DNA of 64,000 nucleotides from RYN-230 sp963760405 (GCA_963760405.1 CAVXCV010000011.1:62001-126000), one strand, 5' to 3'; positions 27,389-36,632 are shown, numbered from the stretch's first letter. The notes: generated by a model from the letters alone, not told the origin. A program made the numbers and translations.

Positions 27389-27569
27389 GCTATGGCGCGG
27401 CGTGGTCCGGGCGAAGTTTCTGGACCCAGGGTGTTGCCGAAGCGGCCCGCCCGGCGCAGATTGGTGGTGCCAATGCGCGTAACCAGCTCGCGGTGAGTGC
27501 GTTACCAGTGCGGGCTGGCCGGCGGTGGGGATCGATAAATCGGCGGGGATCGATGAAGGGGCGCCCCCA

Positions 27570-29249
27570 ATGCGGCTATTCTCCTGGGCTAATCGGCTGT
27601 CTGGCATATCGGCGCTGGTCACCGGCGCGGCATTAGCACTGGCGCTGGGGAGCGGCCTGCCCGCGGCGGCCGCTCAGCCGGTCGCGCTGGCCGGGACGGC
27701 CGCGGTGGTGCCACCGAACCCGGCCGGTGAACTCGACTGCAACGGCCTGAGCCCCATCCAGCATCCGGTGAAATCGGCCCTGCCGTGCATTGACCCGCGG
27801 GGCAACTGGGGCGGCCGGTTCTATGAGAACGGGCACTACATCGGGCACGACGAGCCGTCCATCCGGTTCGTCTCGGGCCAGCCTGGGTCCGGTAGCAATG
27901 TCACCTTCAACGAGAAGCTTCCGGTGGAGCCGGCGGCACTGCCCACCGTGCGCCATCCCGGGCACGACGTCACGCATACCTTCGAGCTGTCGGTCGCGCC
28001 CTGGTTCTCCACGGACGTGTGCGATCCGCAGTCCGCGCCGCTGACACCCTGCCGGCCAGAGTCCGACGCCAACGCGCCGTCCGGCTCCTACCTGGGTGCT
28101 GGCGCGGCCTTCGTCGAGCTGCAGTTCTACCCACCGGGCTTCGCTCCCTTCGCCGACAACATCAGCTGCGACAACACGCACTGGTGCTCCGCGCTCAACA
28201 TCGACAGCCTGGAGTGCACCGGGAACGGATCCGGGTCCAGCACCTGCAACCCGCAGTGCACCGAGCCGGTCAACTTCGGCTTCGTGCAGACCAACGGGGT
28301 GCCCCCCGGGCCGCCGAGCCCGCAGCTCAGCAACTCGGCTACGTTCACCCCGAACCGGCACACGCTGCTGATGAACCCGGGGGACAAGATCACCGTCCGG
28401 ATGTTCAACGCGAAGATCCCGGGAGGTCATGCGCTCGAAGTCCAGGAGACCGACTGGTCCACCGGGCGCAGCGGCTACATGATCGCCTCGGCCGCCAACG
28501 GCTTCATGAACACCAACCCGGCGACCTGTGCCGGGACCCCGTTCAACTTCCAGCCGGAATACTCCAGCGCCCGGGCCCAGAACATCCTGCCCTGGGGTTT
28601 CGGGCCGTACATGATCAACACCCAGTTCGAGATCGGCCACTTCGAGCCGTGCACGTCGGTCAGCGGCGCGGCCACGACCCCGCTCGGCACCGGCACCGAC
28701 ACCTATTACACGACCTGCTCGGGCCCGTATGAGACGGCCGCGGACAGCCCGACCGGGGTCGAGCCGGACGACTCGCCCTGCTACCCAGCCGGGGATACGC
28801 ACGGCGGCACCACGGCGCCCAACCTGGTGACCGGCTGCGACGTGTTCTTCGATGCGATCGGCGACCTGGACTACGACGGCACCCCGTACTACCGGGACTG
28901 GCCCAACTCGGTCACCCCGGACCGGTACCCGTCGTCGTTCCTGCAGCAGCAGCCGACCACGGACGGCGGTTACCGCTATCCGGCCATCCAGTTCGTCACC
29001 GACGCCAGCGCGACCGAGCTCAACACGAACTGCAACACGGTGACCGGCGCGGGCTGCGTGCTGCCGCCCAAGGGACCAGGAGACTTCTATCCCTTCTGGA
29101 CCCAGGCCAGGGTCGGCGGCCACTGCGTGTGGGAGTTCGGCAACATGCGGAACGGCAACACCTTCGGCGGTGATGCCCAGTACGGCTCGGTCGGGCCGGG
29201 CACGATCGGCGCCTTTGCCGGGCCGGTCCGCGCCAACCCGGAGTGCTGA
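27570..29249 (+). CDS. secreted protein of unknown function
   Basis: Protein of 559 residues with a clear signal peptide: MRLFSWANRLSGISALVTGA, a hydrophobic core, then cleavage after GLPAAAA. The mature protein is rich in Gly, Pro, Asn and Thr and has about 20 cysteines spread in pairs (for example CDPQSAPLTPC, CTGNGSGSSTCNPQC, CSGPYETA), consistent with an extracellular disulfide-bonded fold. There are motifs typical of cupredoxin-like or multicopper-oxidase-like sheets (GDKITVRMFNAKIPGGHALE) but no complete copper site that I can identify. ATG 27570 was chosen because AAGGGG precedes it and the signal peptide starts there. No family recognised. Confidence 0.7.
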   Translation: MRLFSWANRLSGISALVTGAALALALGSGLPAAAAQPVALAGTAAVVPPNPAGELDCNGLSPIQHPVKSALPCIDPRGNWGGRFYENGHYIGHDEPSIRFVSGQPGSGSNVTFNEKLPVEPAALPTVRHPGHDVTHTFELSVAPWFSTDVCDPQSAPLTPCRPESDANAPSGSYLGAGAAFVELQFYPPGFAPFADNISCDNTHWCSALNIDSLECTGNGSGSSTCNPQCTEPVNFGFVQTNGVPPGPPSPQLSNSATFTPNRHTLLMNPGDKITVRMFNAKIPGGHALEVQETDWSTGRSGYMIASAANGFMNTNPATCAGTPFNFQPEYSSARAQNILPWGFGPYMINTQFEIGHFEPCTSVSGAATTPLGTGTDTYYTTCSGPYETAADSPTGVEPDDSPCYPAGDTHGGTTAPNLVTGCDVFFDAIGDLDYDGTPYYRDWPNSVTPDRYPSSFLQQQPTTDGGYRYPAIQFVTDASATELNTNCNTVTGAGCVLPPKGPGDFYPFWTQARVGGHCVWEFGNMRNGNTFGGDAQYGSVGPGTIGAFAGPVRANPEC

Positions 29250-29353
29250 CCGCCGCGCAGGCCGCTACCAGCTGCTGTCCGCGCTCGCCCCCCGGAAAGG
29301 ACACCGCGCCGTAACATCCGGAAGCAGGCCCGCCGAACCCGGGAGGGACACCT

Positions 29354-32300
29354 GTGCCGGTCACGAAACTGCTGGTGGCCAACCGCGGCGAGATCGCCAT
29401 CCGGATCATGAGCTCGGCCGCGGCACTGGGCATCCCGGCCGTGGCCGTGTACGCCGAGGACGACGCCGCGTGCGCGCACGTCCGGCACGCCGATGAGGCG
29501 GTCCCGCTGGCCGGGGCCGGGCCAGCCGCCTATCTCGACGCCAGCCAGCTGGTCGGGGCCGCGGTCCGGGCCGGCTGCGACGCACTGCATCCCGGCTACG
29601 GGTTCCTGTCCGAGAACGCGGCGTTCGCCGCCCGGTGCGCCCAGGCCGGCCTCACGTTCGTCGGCCCGGCGCCGGACACCCTGGCGCTGCTCGGCGACAA
29701 GTCACGTGCCCGTGGCTATGCCCGTGACCTGGGCATCCCGGTGCTTTCCGGCACCGCCGGGCCCGCCGACCTGGCCACCGCGCAGGCCTTCCTGGACGGG
29801 CTGGGACCGGGCGGCGCGGTGATGCTCAAGGCCGTGGCCGGCGGCGGCGGCCGGGGCCTGCGGCCGGTCAGCCACGGCGACGACCTGGCCGCCGCCTACC
29901 AGCGGGCCCGGTCCGAGGCCGAGCATGCGTTCGGCGACGGGGCGCTCTACGCCGAGCAGCTGCTCCGCGGCGCCCGGCATATTGAGGTCCAGCTCGCCGG
30001 GGACGGCACCGGCGCCGTCATTCACCTGGGTGAGCGCGACTGCAGCCTGCAGCGGCACCGGCAGAAGCTGATCGAGATCGCGCCCGCACCGGGCCTGGCT
30101 CCGGCGGTCCGGGAGCGGCTGCTCAGCGCCGCGGTGGCGATCGGCGCTGGCCTGGCTTACCAGGGCCTGGCCACGGCCGAGTTCCTGGTCACCCCGGATG
30201 GCTTCGTGTTCCTTGAGGTGAACCCCAGGATCCAGGTCGAGCACACGGTCACCGAGGAGGTCACCGGAGTGGACCTGGTGGCGGCCGCGCTGCGCCTCGC
30301 GGCGGGCGCGACCCTGGCCAGCCTCGGGCTGGACCCGGCGCCCGCACCGCGCGGCTGCGCGGTCCAGGCCCGGGTCGCCGTCGAGACGCTGCGGCCGGAC
30401 GGCACGGTCCGGGCCAGCGGCGGGGTGCTGGCCCGGTTCCAGCCGCCCGGCGGCCGTGGCGTCCGGGTGGACAGCCACGGCTACGCCGGCTACCCGGTCA
30501 ACCCCCGCTACGACGCGTTGCTGGCCAAGATCGTGGTCAGCGATCCGCGCGCTGACCTGCGCAGCGTGCTGCACCGGACGGCGCATGCGCTAGCCCAGTT
30601 CGACCTGGCCGGCCTGCCCACCAACCTGTCCCTGCTCCGCGTCCTGATCGGCCGCCCGGAACTGGCCGCTGGTGCCACGCACACCACGTTCGTGGACGAT
30701 CACCTCGGCGAGCTGCTCGGCGCCGCGGGGCTCTTGTCCGCAGCAACGGAAACCCCGCCGCCGGAAACGGGCACCCCCGCGCCTGCGGGGACGGTCCCGG
30801 TCCGCAGCCCGCAACAGGGACTGGTGGCCGAGATCACCGCCCAGCCGGGGGACGCCGTGGCCGCGGGCGCTGTGCTCGTGGTCATCGAGGCGATGAAGAT
30901 GGAGCACGTCATCGCGGCCCCGCGGCCCGGTTTCGTGCAGGCGGTCCTGGTCAAGGCCGGCGACACGGTGGAGGCGGGCGCGCCGGTGGCCTTCCTCACC
31001 ACCGGCGATGACATCGGCGCCGCCGCCGCTGATCCGGCCGAGGCCGATCCCGGGCTGATCCGGCCCGACCTGGCCGAGGTCATCGAGCGGCACCGGATCG
31101 GGCTGGACGAGGGCCGCCCGGAAGCCACCGGGCGGCGGCACGCCGCGGGCCGCCGGACGGCCCGGGAGAACATCGGCGACCTGTGTGACCCGGGCACGTT
31201 CACCGAGTACGGCGCCCTGGCCATCGCCGCGCAGCGGCGCCGCCGCTCACTCGAGGACCTGATCGCCCGCACCCCGGCCGACGGCCTGGTCACCGGGACG
31301 GCGCTGGTCGGCGGGCGGCCGTGCGCGGTGATGGCCTATGACTACACGGTGCTGGCGGGCACCCAGGGCCTGCAGAACCACCGCAAGACCGACCGGCTGC
31401 TCGACCTCGCCGCCCGGCAGCGGCTGCCGGTGGTGATGTTCGCCGAGGGCGGTGGTGGCCGCCCGGGTGACACCGACACCAGCGCGGTGGCGCATCTCGA
31501 CGTGCCCACGTTCCGGCTGGCCGCGGGGCTGTCCGGGCAGGTGCCGATGGTCGCGGTGGTGTCGGGGTACTGCTTCGCCGGCAACGCGGCCCTGGCCGGC
31601 TGCTGCGATGTGATCATCGCCACCGAGGGCAGCAGCCTGGGCATGGGCGGCCCGGCCATGATCGAGGGTGGCGGGCTCGGCGTGGTCGCCCCGGGGGACG
31701 TCGGCCCGATGCCGGTGCAGGTGGCCAACGGCGTGGTCAACCTGCTGGTGCCAGACGACGCGGCCGCGGTCCACGCGGTCCGCTGCTACCTGTCCTATTT
31801 CAGTGGCCCGGTACCGGACTGGGCCTGCGCCGACCAGCGGCGGCTGCGCCACCTGGTGCCCGCCAGCCGGCTGCGCAGCTACGACGTGCGGCCGGTGCTC
31901 GAGACCCTGGCCGACTCCGGCAGCCTGCTGGAGCTGCGGGCTGGCTTCGGGGCCGGGATCATCACCGCGCTGGCCCGGATCGAGGGCCGCCCGGCCGGCC
32001 TGCTGGCCAACAACCCGCTGCATCTCGGCGGGGCGATCGACGCTGATGCGGCGGACAAGGCCACCCGGTTCCTGGCCCTGTGCCAGGCGCACCGGCTCCC
32101 GGTGATCTCGCTGTGTGACACCCCGGGGTTCATGGTCGGGCCCGCCACCGAGCGCACCGCCGCGGTCCGCCGGTTCGGCGCCATGTTCCTGGCCGGGGCC
32201 CAGCTCACCGTGCCGTTGTGCACCGTGGTGCTGCGCAAGGGCTACGGCCTCGGAGCGATGGCCATGGCCGGCGGTGACCTGAAAGCGGGCCTGCTCACCG

Positions 32301-32551
32301 TGAGCTGGCCGACCGGTGAGTTCGGCGGCATGGGCCTGGAAGGCGGGGTGCGCCTCGGCTACCGGGCCGAGCTCGGCGCGATCGCCGACCCGGAAGCACG
32401 CCAGGCCCGGTACGCGGAGCTGGTGGCGGAGGCGTACGAGCGGGGCAAGGGCCTCAGCGCCGCCGCCGCGTTCGAGCTGGACGACGTGATCGACCCGGCG
32501 GACACCCGGGCCGTGCTCACCCGGGCGCTGACCGCCGCGGCCGCGGGCTGA
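29354..32551 (+). CDS. single-chain acyl-CoA carboxylase (biotin carboxylase-BCCP-carboxyltransferase)
   Basis: Biotin-dependent carboxylase of 1065 residues with all three activities in one chain. Residues 1-445 are the biotin carboxylase: LLVANRGEIAIRIM, the ATP-grasp glycine loop AVAGGGGRGLRPV, EVNPRIQVEHTVTEEVTGVD. Residues about 485-560 are the BCCP domain with the biotinylation motif VVIEAMKMEHVI. Residues 580-1060 are the carboxyltransferase: EYGALAIAAQ, then PVVMFAEGGGGRPGD, ISLCDTPGFMVGPATERTAA, GYGLGAMAMAGGDLKAGLLT. Actinobacteria more often split these subunits; the fused form resembles long-chain acyl-CoA carboxylases. Start GTG 29354 behind GGGAGGGA. It stands alone; the substrate acyl-CoA is unknown. 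Confidence 0.9.
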   Translation: MPVTKLLVANRGEIAIRIMSSAAALGIPAVAVYAEDDAACAHVRHADEAVPLAGAGPAAYLDASQLVGAAVRAGCDALHPGYGFLSENAAFAARCAQAGLTFVGPAPDTLALLGDKSRARGYARDLGIPVLSGTAGPADLATAQAFLDGLGPGGAVMLKAVAGGGGRGLRPVSHGDDLAAAYQRARSEAEHAFGDGALYAEQLLRGARHIEVQLAGDGTGAVIHLGERDCSLQRHRQKLIEIAPAPGLAPAVRERLLSAAVAIGAGLAYQGLATAEFLVTPDGFVFLEVNPRIQVEHTVTEEVTGVDLVAAALRLAAGATLASLGLDPAPAPRGCAVQARVAVETLRPDGTVRASGGVLARFQPPGGRGVRVDSHGYAGYPVNPRYDALLAKIVVSDPRADLRSVLHRTAHALAQFDLAGLPTNLSLLRVLIGRPELAAGATHTTFVDDHLGELLGAAGLLSAATETPPPETGTPAPAGTVPVRSPQQGLVAEITAQPGDAVAAGAVLVVIEAMKMEHVIAAPRPGFVQAVLVKAGDTVEAGAPVAFLTTGDDIGAAAADPAEADPGLIRPDLAEVIERHRIGLDEGRPEATGRRHAAGRRTARENIGDLCDPGTFTEYGALAIAAQRRRRSLEDLIARTPADGLVTGTALVGGRPCAVMAYDYTVLAGTQGLQNHRKTDRLLDLAARQRLPVVMFAEGGGGRPGDTDTSAVAHLDVPTFRLAAGLSGQVPMVAVVSGYCFAGNAALAGCCDVIIATEGSSLGMGGPAMIEGGGLGVVAPGDVGPMPVQVANGVVNLLVPDDAAAVHAVRCYLSYFSGPVPDWACADQRRLRHLVPASRLRSYDVRPVLETLADSGSLLELRAGFGAGIITALARIEGRPAGLLANNPLHLGGAIDADAADKATRFLALCQAHRLPVISLCDTPGFMVGPATERTAAVRRFGAMFLAGAQLTVPLCTVVLRKGYGLGAMAMAGGDLKAGLLTVSWPTGEFGGMGLEGGVRLGYRAELGAIADPEARQARYAELVAEAYERGKGLSAAAAFELDDVIDPADTRAVLTRALTAAAAG

Positions 32552-32555
32552 ACGG

Positions 32556-35027
32556 CTAGCCGGTGCCCGGGCCCGGGCAGGGCAGGTAGCTGCGCTGGAA
32601 CTGGATGTCGCTCACGGGCCAGCGCTCGCCGCCGTAGCCTTCCACGATCCAGTCCCCGGGGTGCGCGACCGCCCGGCCTTCCAGAGTCCGCAGCTCCTGG
32701 TCCTGGCGCACCTGCCAGGCCCGGAACACGCCGGTACGCAGGTACCGCCCGCCACCGAGGGACTGGTGGCTGCGCCGGAATTCGGTGTCCCGGATCGTTC
32801 GCTCGTCCCCGGCGTCGTCGGTCACCCGCCAGTCCCCGGCGCCGCCGTGCAGCTGGTCGCCGGTGAGCCTGGTCCACGGCCGCGGGGCGTGCAGCCGCCG
32901 GGCCCGGACCTCGCCGATGCGCCGGAACGGCAGTGCCTCCGGCGGGCCGCCCGCAGGCACGACCGGCATGAACCCGGCCTCCTCGAGCTGGGTGAGCTGG
33001 GAGCGCAGGTAATCGACGCTGGCCCGGCGGACGGACCCGGGCAGCTGCGCCCAGGGCACGACCCGGCTGTTCACCCGGGCCTGGCCGTCCACCCCTGCGG
33101 ACGGCCCGGAGCCGTTCGGGCTGCCCGCAGTCCAGCCTGCTGCCTGCCGGCGCTGGTACCAGCGGGTGTGCTCCACCTGGGCGACCGCCTCCAGGTCCTG
33201 GCCGGTCAGCTCGATGTAGCTGCCGGGCGGCACCGCGCGGGCGGGTACCCACTCCCGTCCGTGGTCGGCCACGGCGGTGAGCACCGACCGGAGCTGGAGG
33301 ATGTTGTCCTGCTGGAGGAACTCGCCCAGGTCGGCCCAGGGGCGGCTGGTCAGCGTGCGGGGATCCCCCGGCACCGGCGGGTGGCTGAGCCGGTAGCACT
33401 CGTGCCAGTGCCGGGCTACCCGGGTCCAGGTGTCTGCTGGCGGCTCGCCGTCCACCAGGAAAGTCTGCTGGAACGGCCGCAGCCGGTCGAAGATGGCCCG
33501 GTCCATGCCTGACCCGCCGGAAGTGAGCACGAACAAGGGGATACCCGGGTGCAGCCGGGCTACCCGCCCGGCCTCGTGCATGCTGTCCGCGGGCCGCGAG
33601 TCGGCGACGACGATCACGGTCTCCTCCGCCTGCCCGGCGGGCATGGCATCCACCATGGCCAGCAGCCGGTCCCGCCACGGATAGGGCTCGGCCGCCGTGG
33701 CGGGTGCGGCGGCGGTGGCCGCGGCCGGCGCCGTGGCGTGATACTCCCGGCGCAGGTCGTCCGCGCGCTGATCCAGCAGCACCACCTGCTGGAGCGGATA
33801 CGGGTCCAGCAGTGGCTGGTCGGCTGGTTCTGGCCAGGCGGCCCCGGGTACGGCCTGGCTCAGGGCGGCCTGGCGCAGGGCCCGGCCGATGGCCGCGGAG
33901 TGGACGAGCTGGCTGCGTTCCCAGCAGCGCCGGGCGAGTTCCAGCAGGATGGCCAGGGCCAGGGTGCTGTCGCCGCACAGCACCAGGCGCCGCGCCCCGG
34001 TGCCGAACACCTGGCCGATCAGCGCGCTGGCGGTGGATTCCAGCGGGCTCAGCGCGTCTTCGAACCACCGCCTGGCGCGGCCGCTGCGCCGGCCGCGCCA
34101 GTGGTCGGCATGGCGCGGATCGTCGATCCGGGCGATGAGGTGCGGCTGCCGTTCCAGGTCAGGCTGGTACCGCTTCAGGATCCCGCTGGCCGTGGTCAGG
34201 ATGGCCTCGTTGGCCGTGGCGTCCGGCCACATCGCGTAAAGGTAGCGCAGGGCGCAGCCGCTCCGGCCAGCCAGCACCGGCAGGAGTACCCGCGGTGACG
34301 CCGGGTCAGCGACCATGATCCGTGCCCCGGTGGCGCGGGCCCCGGCCAGCAGTAGGTGGCTGCCGTCCGGCTCGATGACCACGATGCTGCTGGGGCGCCG
34401 GGTGCGGGCCAGCTGCTGCAGCAGCGGTAGGGTCAGCGCGTCCAGGCCGGTGAAGACCGTGACGTCCCACACCAGCCGGGCCCGCATCCGGCCCAGCGGC
34501 TCCAGCCACAGCACCGCCGCGGCGGTGAGCGCCCCGGCCAGTGTCGCCCCGAGCGAGACCGGGCCACCGACCTGGAAGGCCAGCGCCGGGGTGACGCAGG
34601 CGGGGGTGAGGGGGAAGGAGGGCGGGTTTCCCACGTACAGGTCGAGCACCCAGTTGGCCACGCCGCTCATGCTCTGCCCGCCCCGGCACGGGGTCAGCGC
34701 ACAACTGGTCAGCACCCCGCCGATAAGGACCATGGTCACGACGATGGTCAGCCCCACGGTCCGCGGTTGCAGCCGCCGCGGCCACCAGTAAGCCAGCAGC
34801 GCCACCAGCCATAGAGCGATGAAGACCAGCGGCACCTCAATGCTTCCCGGCCGCAGCCAGGCCCGCCACCAGACCTGCGACACGGTCAGCCACTGGTGGT
34901 CGGCAGCGGAAACCCACGCGCCCCAGGCAAGGTACCCCGTCACAGCGGCGGCCAGGAGCGCCGGGACTACCCACATGGCCCGCCACCCTGGCCGGACCCT
35001 GGCGAGCCGAGCCCCTACCACACGCAA
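32556..35027 (-). CDS. membrane protein with NAD-binding-like and RyR domains
   Basis: Protein of 823 residues. The N-terminus has about five membrane helices (WVVPALLAAAVTGYLAWGAW, VPLVFIALWLVALLAYWWP, TVGLTIVVTMVLIGGVLTSC). A central region with Rossmann-like strands follows (RARLVWDVTVFTGLDALTLP; RRLVLCGDSTLALAILLELA; VVADSRPADSMHEAGRVARL), resembling TrkA-N/RCK regulatory modules. Near residues 605-690 is a RyR-like domain (AVAQVEHTRWYQRRQAAGWT, later YLRSQLTQLEEAGF). The end carries two related about 45-residue units, each with a GDW-V motif followed by a tyrosine or histidine. It may be a ligand-gated ion-channel-like or signalling protein; the role is not known. Neighbour of the Fxs locus, transcribed away from it. 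Confidence 0.7.
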   Translation of the reverse strand: MRVVGARLARVRPGWRAMWVVPALLAAAVTGYLAWGAWVSAADHQWLTVSQVWWRAWLRPGSIEVPLVFIALWLVALLAYWWPRRLQPRTVGLTIVVTMVLIGGVLTSCALTPCRGGQSMSGVANWVLDLYVGNPPSFPLTPACVTPALAFQVGGPVSLGATLAGALTAAAVLWLEPLGRMRARLVWDVTVFTGLDALTLPLLQQLARTRRPSSIVVIEPDGSHLLLAGARATGARIMVADPASPRVLLPVLAGRSGCALRYLYAMWPDATANEAILTTASGILKRYQPDLERQPHLIARIDDPRHADHWRGRRSGRARRWFEDALSPLESTASALIGQVFGTGARRLVLCGDSTLALAILLELARRCWERSQLVHSAAIGRALRQAALSQAVPGAAWPEPADQPLLDPYPLQQVVLLDQRADDLRREYHATAPAAATAAAPATAAEPYPWRDRLLAMVDAMPAGQAEETVIVVADSRPADSMHEAGRVARLHPGIPLFVLTSGGSGMDRAIFDRLRPFQQTFLVDGEPPADTWTRVARHWHECYRLSHPPVPGDPRTLTSRPWADLGEFLQQDNILQLRSVLTAVADHGREWVPARAVPPGSYIELTGQDLEAVAQVEHTRWYQRRQAAGWTAGSPNGSGPSAGVDGQARVNSRVVPWAQLPGSVRRASVDYLRSQLTQLEEAGFMPVVPAGGPPEALPFRRIGEVRARRLHAPRPWTRLTGDQLHGGAGDWRVTDDAGDERTIRDTEFRRSHQSLGGGRYLRTGVFRAWQVRQDQELRTLEGRAVAHPGDWIVEGYGGERWPVSDIQFQRSYLPCPGPGTG

Positions 35028-35237
35028 CCCATCGGAAGCCGTTTTCCGGCCGAAACCGCCGGGAACCCCTCACCGACGACGGTGCCACAGAACGGTCCAG
35101 CCGCCTAGACCTGCCCGGTGCGACCCGGCCTCGCCCGCGGGCAGCGCCTGGGACCCATATCAGGCAATAAGTGCAGGGCCCCGGTTCCGGCGGGGTCAGC
35201 GTGGCGCTGGGGTGAGATGATCTGCTAACTGGCGCGC

Positions 35238-35480
35238 GAACCTGCTCCAGACGATGGCGGACTTGCGGCGAGGCCACTTACTCTTGTTCCCCGTGACGCT
35301 CAGGGGCCACGGGAGGAACTGACCCATTCCCGGGGGCCGGAGGCAAAACGCCGTCCGCCAGGCGCTGCACCGTTGACTACTGTGAGTGACAGTGCCTGGT
35401 GACTCAATAACTTCTGGTAACCAGCAAGGTGAAAGGGCCCACTCAACTGGGCCGAAATCGCCTAGATGGGCTGGCAAGCT
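35238..35480 (+). promoter_or_regulatory. upstream element A of the Fxs locus
   Basis: First of three homologous leader regions. It contains GGGAGGAACTGACCCATTCC plus C at 35311-35331, an imperfect inverted repeat, and TTGACTACTGTGAGTGACAG at 35373-35392. It starts GAACCTGCTCCAGA and ends at the ATG (35481) of the leader-fusion gene. The 35028-35237 stretch upstream shows nothing recognisable. Confidence 0.6.
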
Positions 35481-36023
35481 ATGCAGACCACTGACGACAT
35501 CGGAACGCCAGTTCCGTCAAGGCTGGCGGATCTCCGCGATGTGCCGCTCGCGCGGATTCCTCTGGGCACGGTGCCTCTCGCAAGGACGCCCGGCCAGGCT
35601 ATGCGAGTACAGCGGGAACTCTTCGTGGTCATGCCATTCAGCGAACCATGGTCGGACGGCACGTACGCGCTTATACGCCGCGCCGTCAGCCGACTCGACA
35701 TCTCAGCCGGAGAATTCCGTCTGTACCGGGCCGACGAAATTGCGACTCCCGGTCAGATCACCGACCACATACGGGATGCCCTGGTTCGGGCCGAAGTCGT
35801 GATAGCCGACATCACTGGCCATAATCCGAACGTGATCTGGGAACTCGGGATCGCGGACGGGCTCGGGAAGATCAGCGTCATCCTGAACCAAGCTCCCGAA
35901 GCAAGCCCATTCGACTTTCACGGCCGACGGCAGGTCCGATACCATGCGGCACCCACCGAAGGTGACGAGAATAATTTGCTGCGCCATCTGATCGAGGCGA
36001 TTCGCACAGGTATGGGCGATTGA
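35481..36023 (+). CDS. FxsA-leader fused to a nucleoside deoxyribosyltransferase/TIR-like domain
   Basis: Protein of 180 residues. Residues 1-45 copy the FxsA precursor leader of this locus: VPSRLADLRDVPLARIP against VPSQLADLRGVPLAEMP. In place of the core peptide follows a globular domain, RELFVVMPFSEPWSDGTYAL, then LYRADEIATPGQITDHIRDA, VVIADITGHNPNVIWELGIA, which is the pattern of the nucleoside 2-deoxyribosyltransferase/TIR-like fold (NPNVxxELGxA loop with a candidate catalytic Glu). It has no FxSxx end. The domain could cleave a nucleoside or NAD-like substrate, by analogy. Start ATG 35481 corresponds to the start of the precursors; an in-frame ATG at 35466 is also possible. It lies in the same direction as, and just upstream of, the fxs genes. 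Confidence 0.75.
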   Translation: MQTTDDIGTPVPSRLADLRDVPLARIPLGTVPLARTPGQAMRVQRELFVVMPFSEPWSDGTYALIRRAVSRLDISAGEFRLYRADEIATPGQITDHIRDALVRAEVVIADITGHNPNVIWELGIADGLGKISVILNQAPEASPFDFHGRRQVRYHAAPTEGDENNLLRHLIEAIRTGMGD

Positions 36024-36114
36024 GCCGGGCTTGGCTGGCTGACCAAATCCGGAGGGCTGGCAGGACGCGGAAACGGTGTGGGCCCGGCCCTCCCAGGTGG
36101 CGTGGCCGGCCGGT

Positions 36115-36333
36115 GAACCTGCTCTAGATGATGGCGGACCTGGTTCTATGCCACTACGCTTGGCCCCCGGTGACGCTCGGGGGCGGTTGGGAGGAACTGA
36201 CCCATTCCCGGCGGCCGGGCGCAAACGCCCCCCGCCAGTCACTGCGGTGTTGACTACTCTGAGTGATAATAACGGTGACTGGCGAGGCGAATATGGCCAT
36301 CTGGGCCTGGATCGCCTAGATGGGTTGGTAGCA
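36115..36333 (+). promoter_or_regulatory. upstream element B, before fxsA copy 1
   Basis: Second copy of the shared leader region. It holds the same 21-base inverted repeat as element A (36189-36209) and TTGACTACTCTGAGTGATAA plus T at 36250-36270, where GATAAT is a possible -10. It runs directly to the ATG of the first precursor. Confidence 0.65.
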
Positions 36334-36632
36334 ATGCAGATCGCTGAGGACACCAGGACGGCAGTTCCCTCGCAGCTGGCTGATCTCCGCGGCGTGCCGC
36401 TGGCGGAGATGCCCGCTTTGGAGACCGTGACCTTCGATATGGCGCTTCGCCGCCTTGTGCCGAGCCCAGCGCCCGGCACATCGTTTAGCTCCTCGATCTG
36501 AACTGGAGCCTGCTGTGGGCAGGCCGTCCGTCCCGCTGAGCCAGGTTGTCCTCAAGGTACACAGCCGTTGTGATCTCGCTTGTGATCACTGCTATGTGTA
36601 TGAGGCCGCCGACCAGAGCTGGCGTGGCCGCC
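36275..36632. repeat. 358-bp direct repeat (copy 1; copy 2 at 36858-37215)
   Basis: The stretch 36275-36632 reappears at 36858-37215 (offset 583) with only two base differences, both in the fxsB part (ACAGCCGTTGTG against ACAGTCGCTGTG). The unit includes the precursor gene and the first 39 codons of fxsB. The left border is inside the intergenic leader, the right border at GGCGTGGCCGCC. Confidence 0.92.
36334..36501 (+). CDS. fxsA: FxSxx-COOH precursor peptide, copy 1
   Basis: Ribosomal precursor peptide of 55 residues, identical in sequence to the second copy at 36917. It begins MQIAEDTRTAVPSQLADLRG, continues with an acidic/hydrophobic recognition region (LAEMPALETVTFDMALRRLV) and ends PGTSFSSSI at the carboxyl terminus, the FxSxx-COOH signature. 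The Phe of the FSS motif is the expected ring residue for the three-residue cyclophane made by FxsB-type enzymes. Start ATG 36334: a longer reading has no better ribosome binding site, and MGW in the paralogue is out of frame here. It lies in the 358-bp duplication, followed by a truncated fxsB start. No transporter or peptidase for the product is seen. Confidence 0.85.
   Translation: MQIAEDTRTAVPSQLADLRGVPLAEMPALETVTFDMALRRLVPSPAPGTSFSSSI

Noticed and set aside
35466..36023. Start at ATG 35466 (MGWQAMQTTDD) for the leader-fusion gene
   Set aside because: In both fxsA copies the equivalent ATG is followed by an in-frame TAG, so the shared start is the second ATG (35481).
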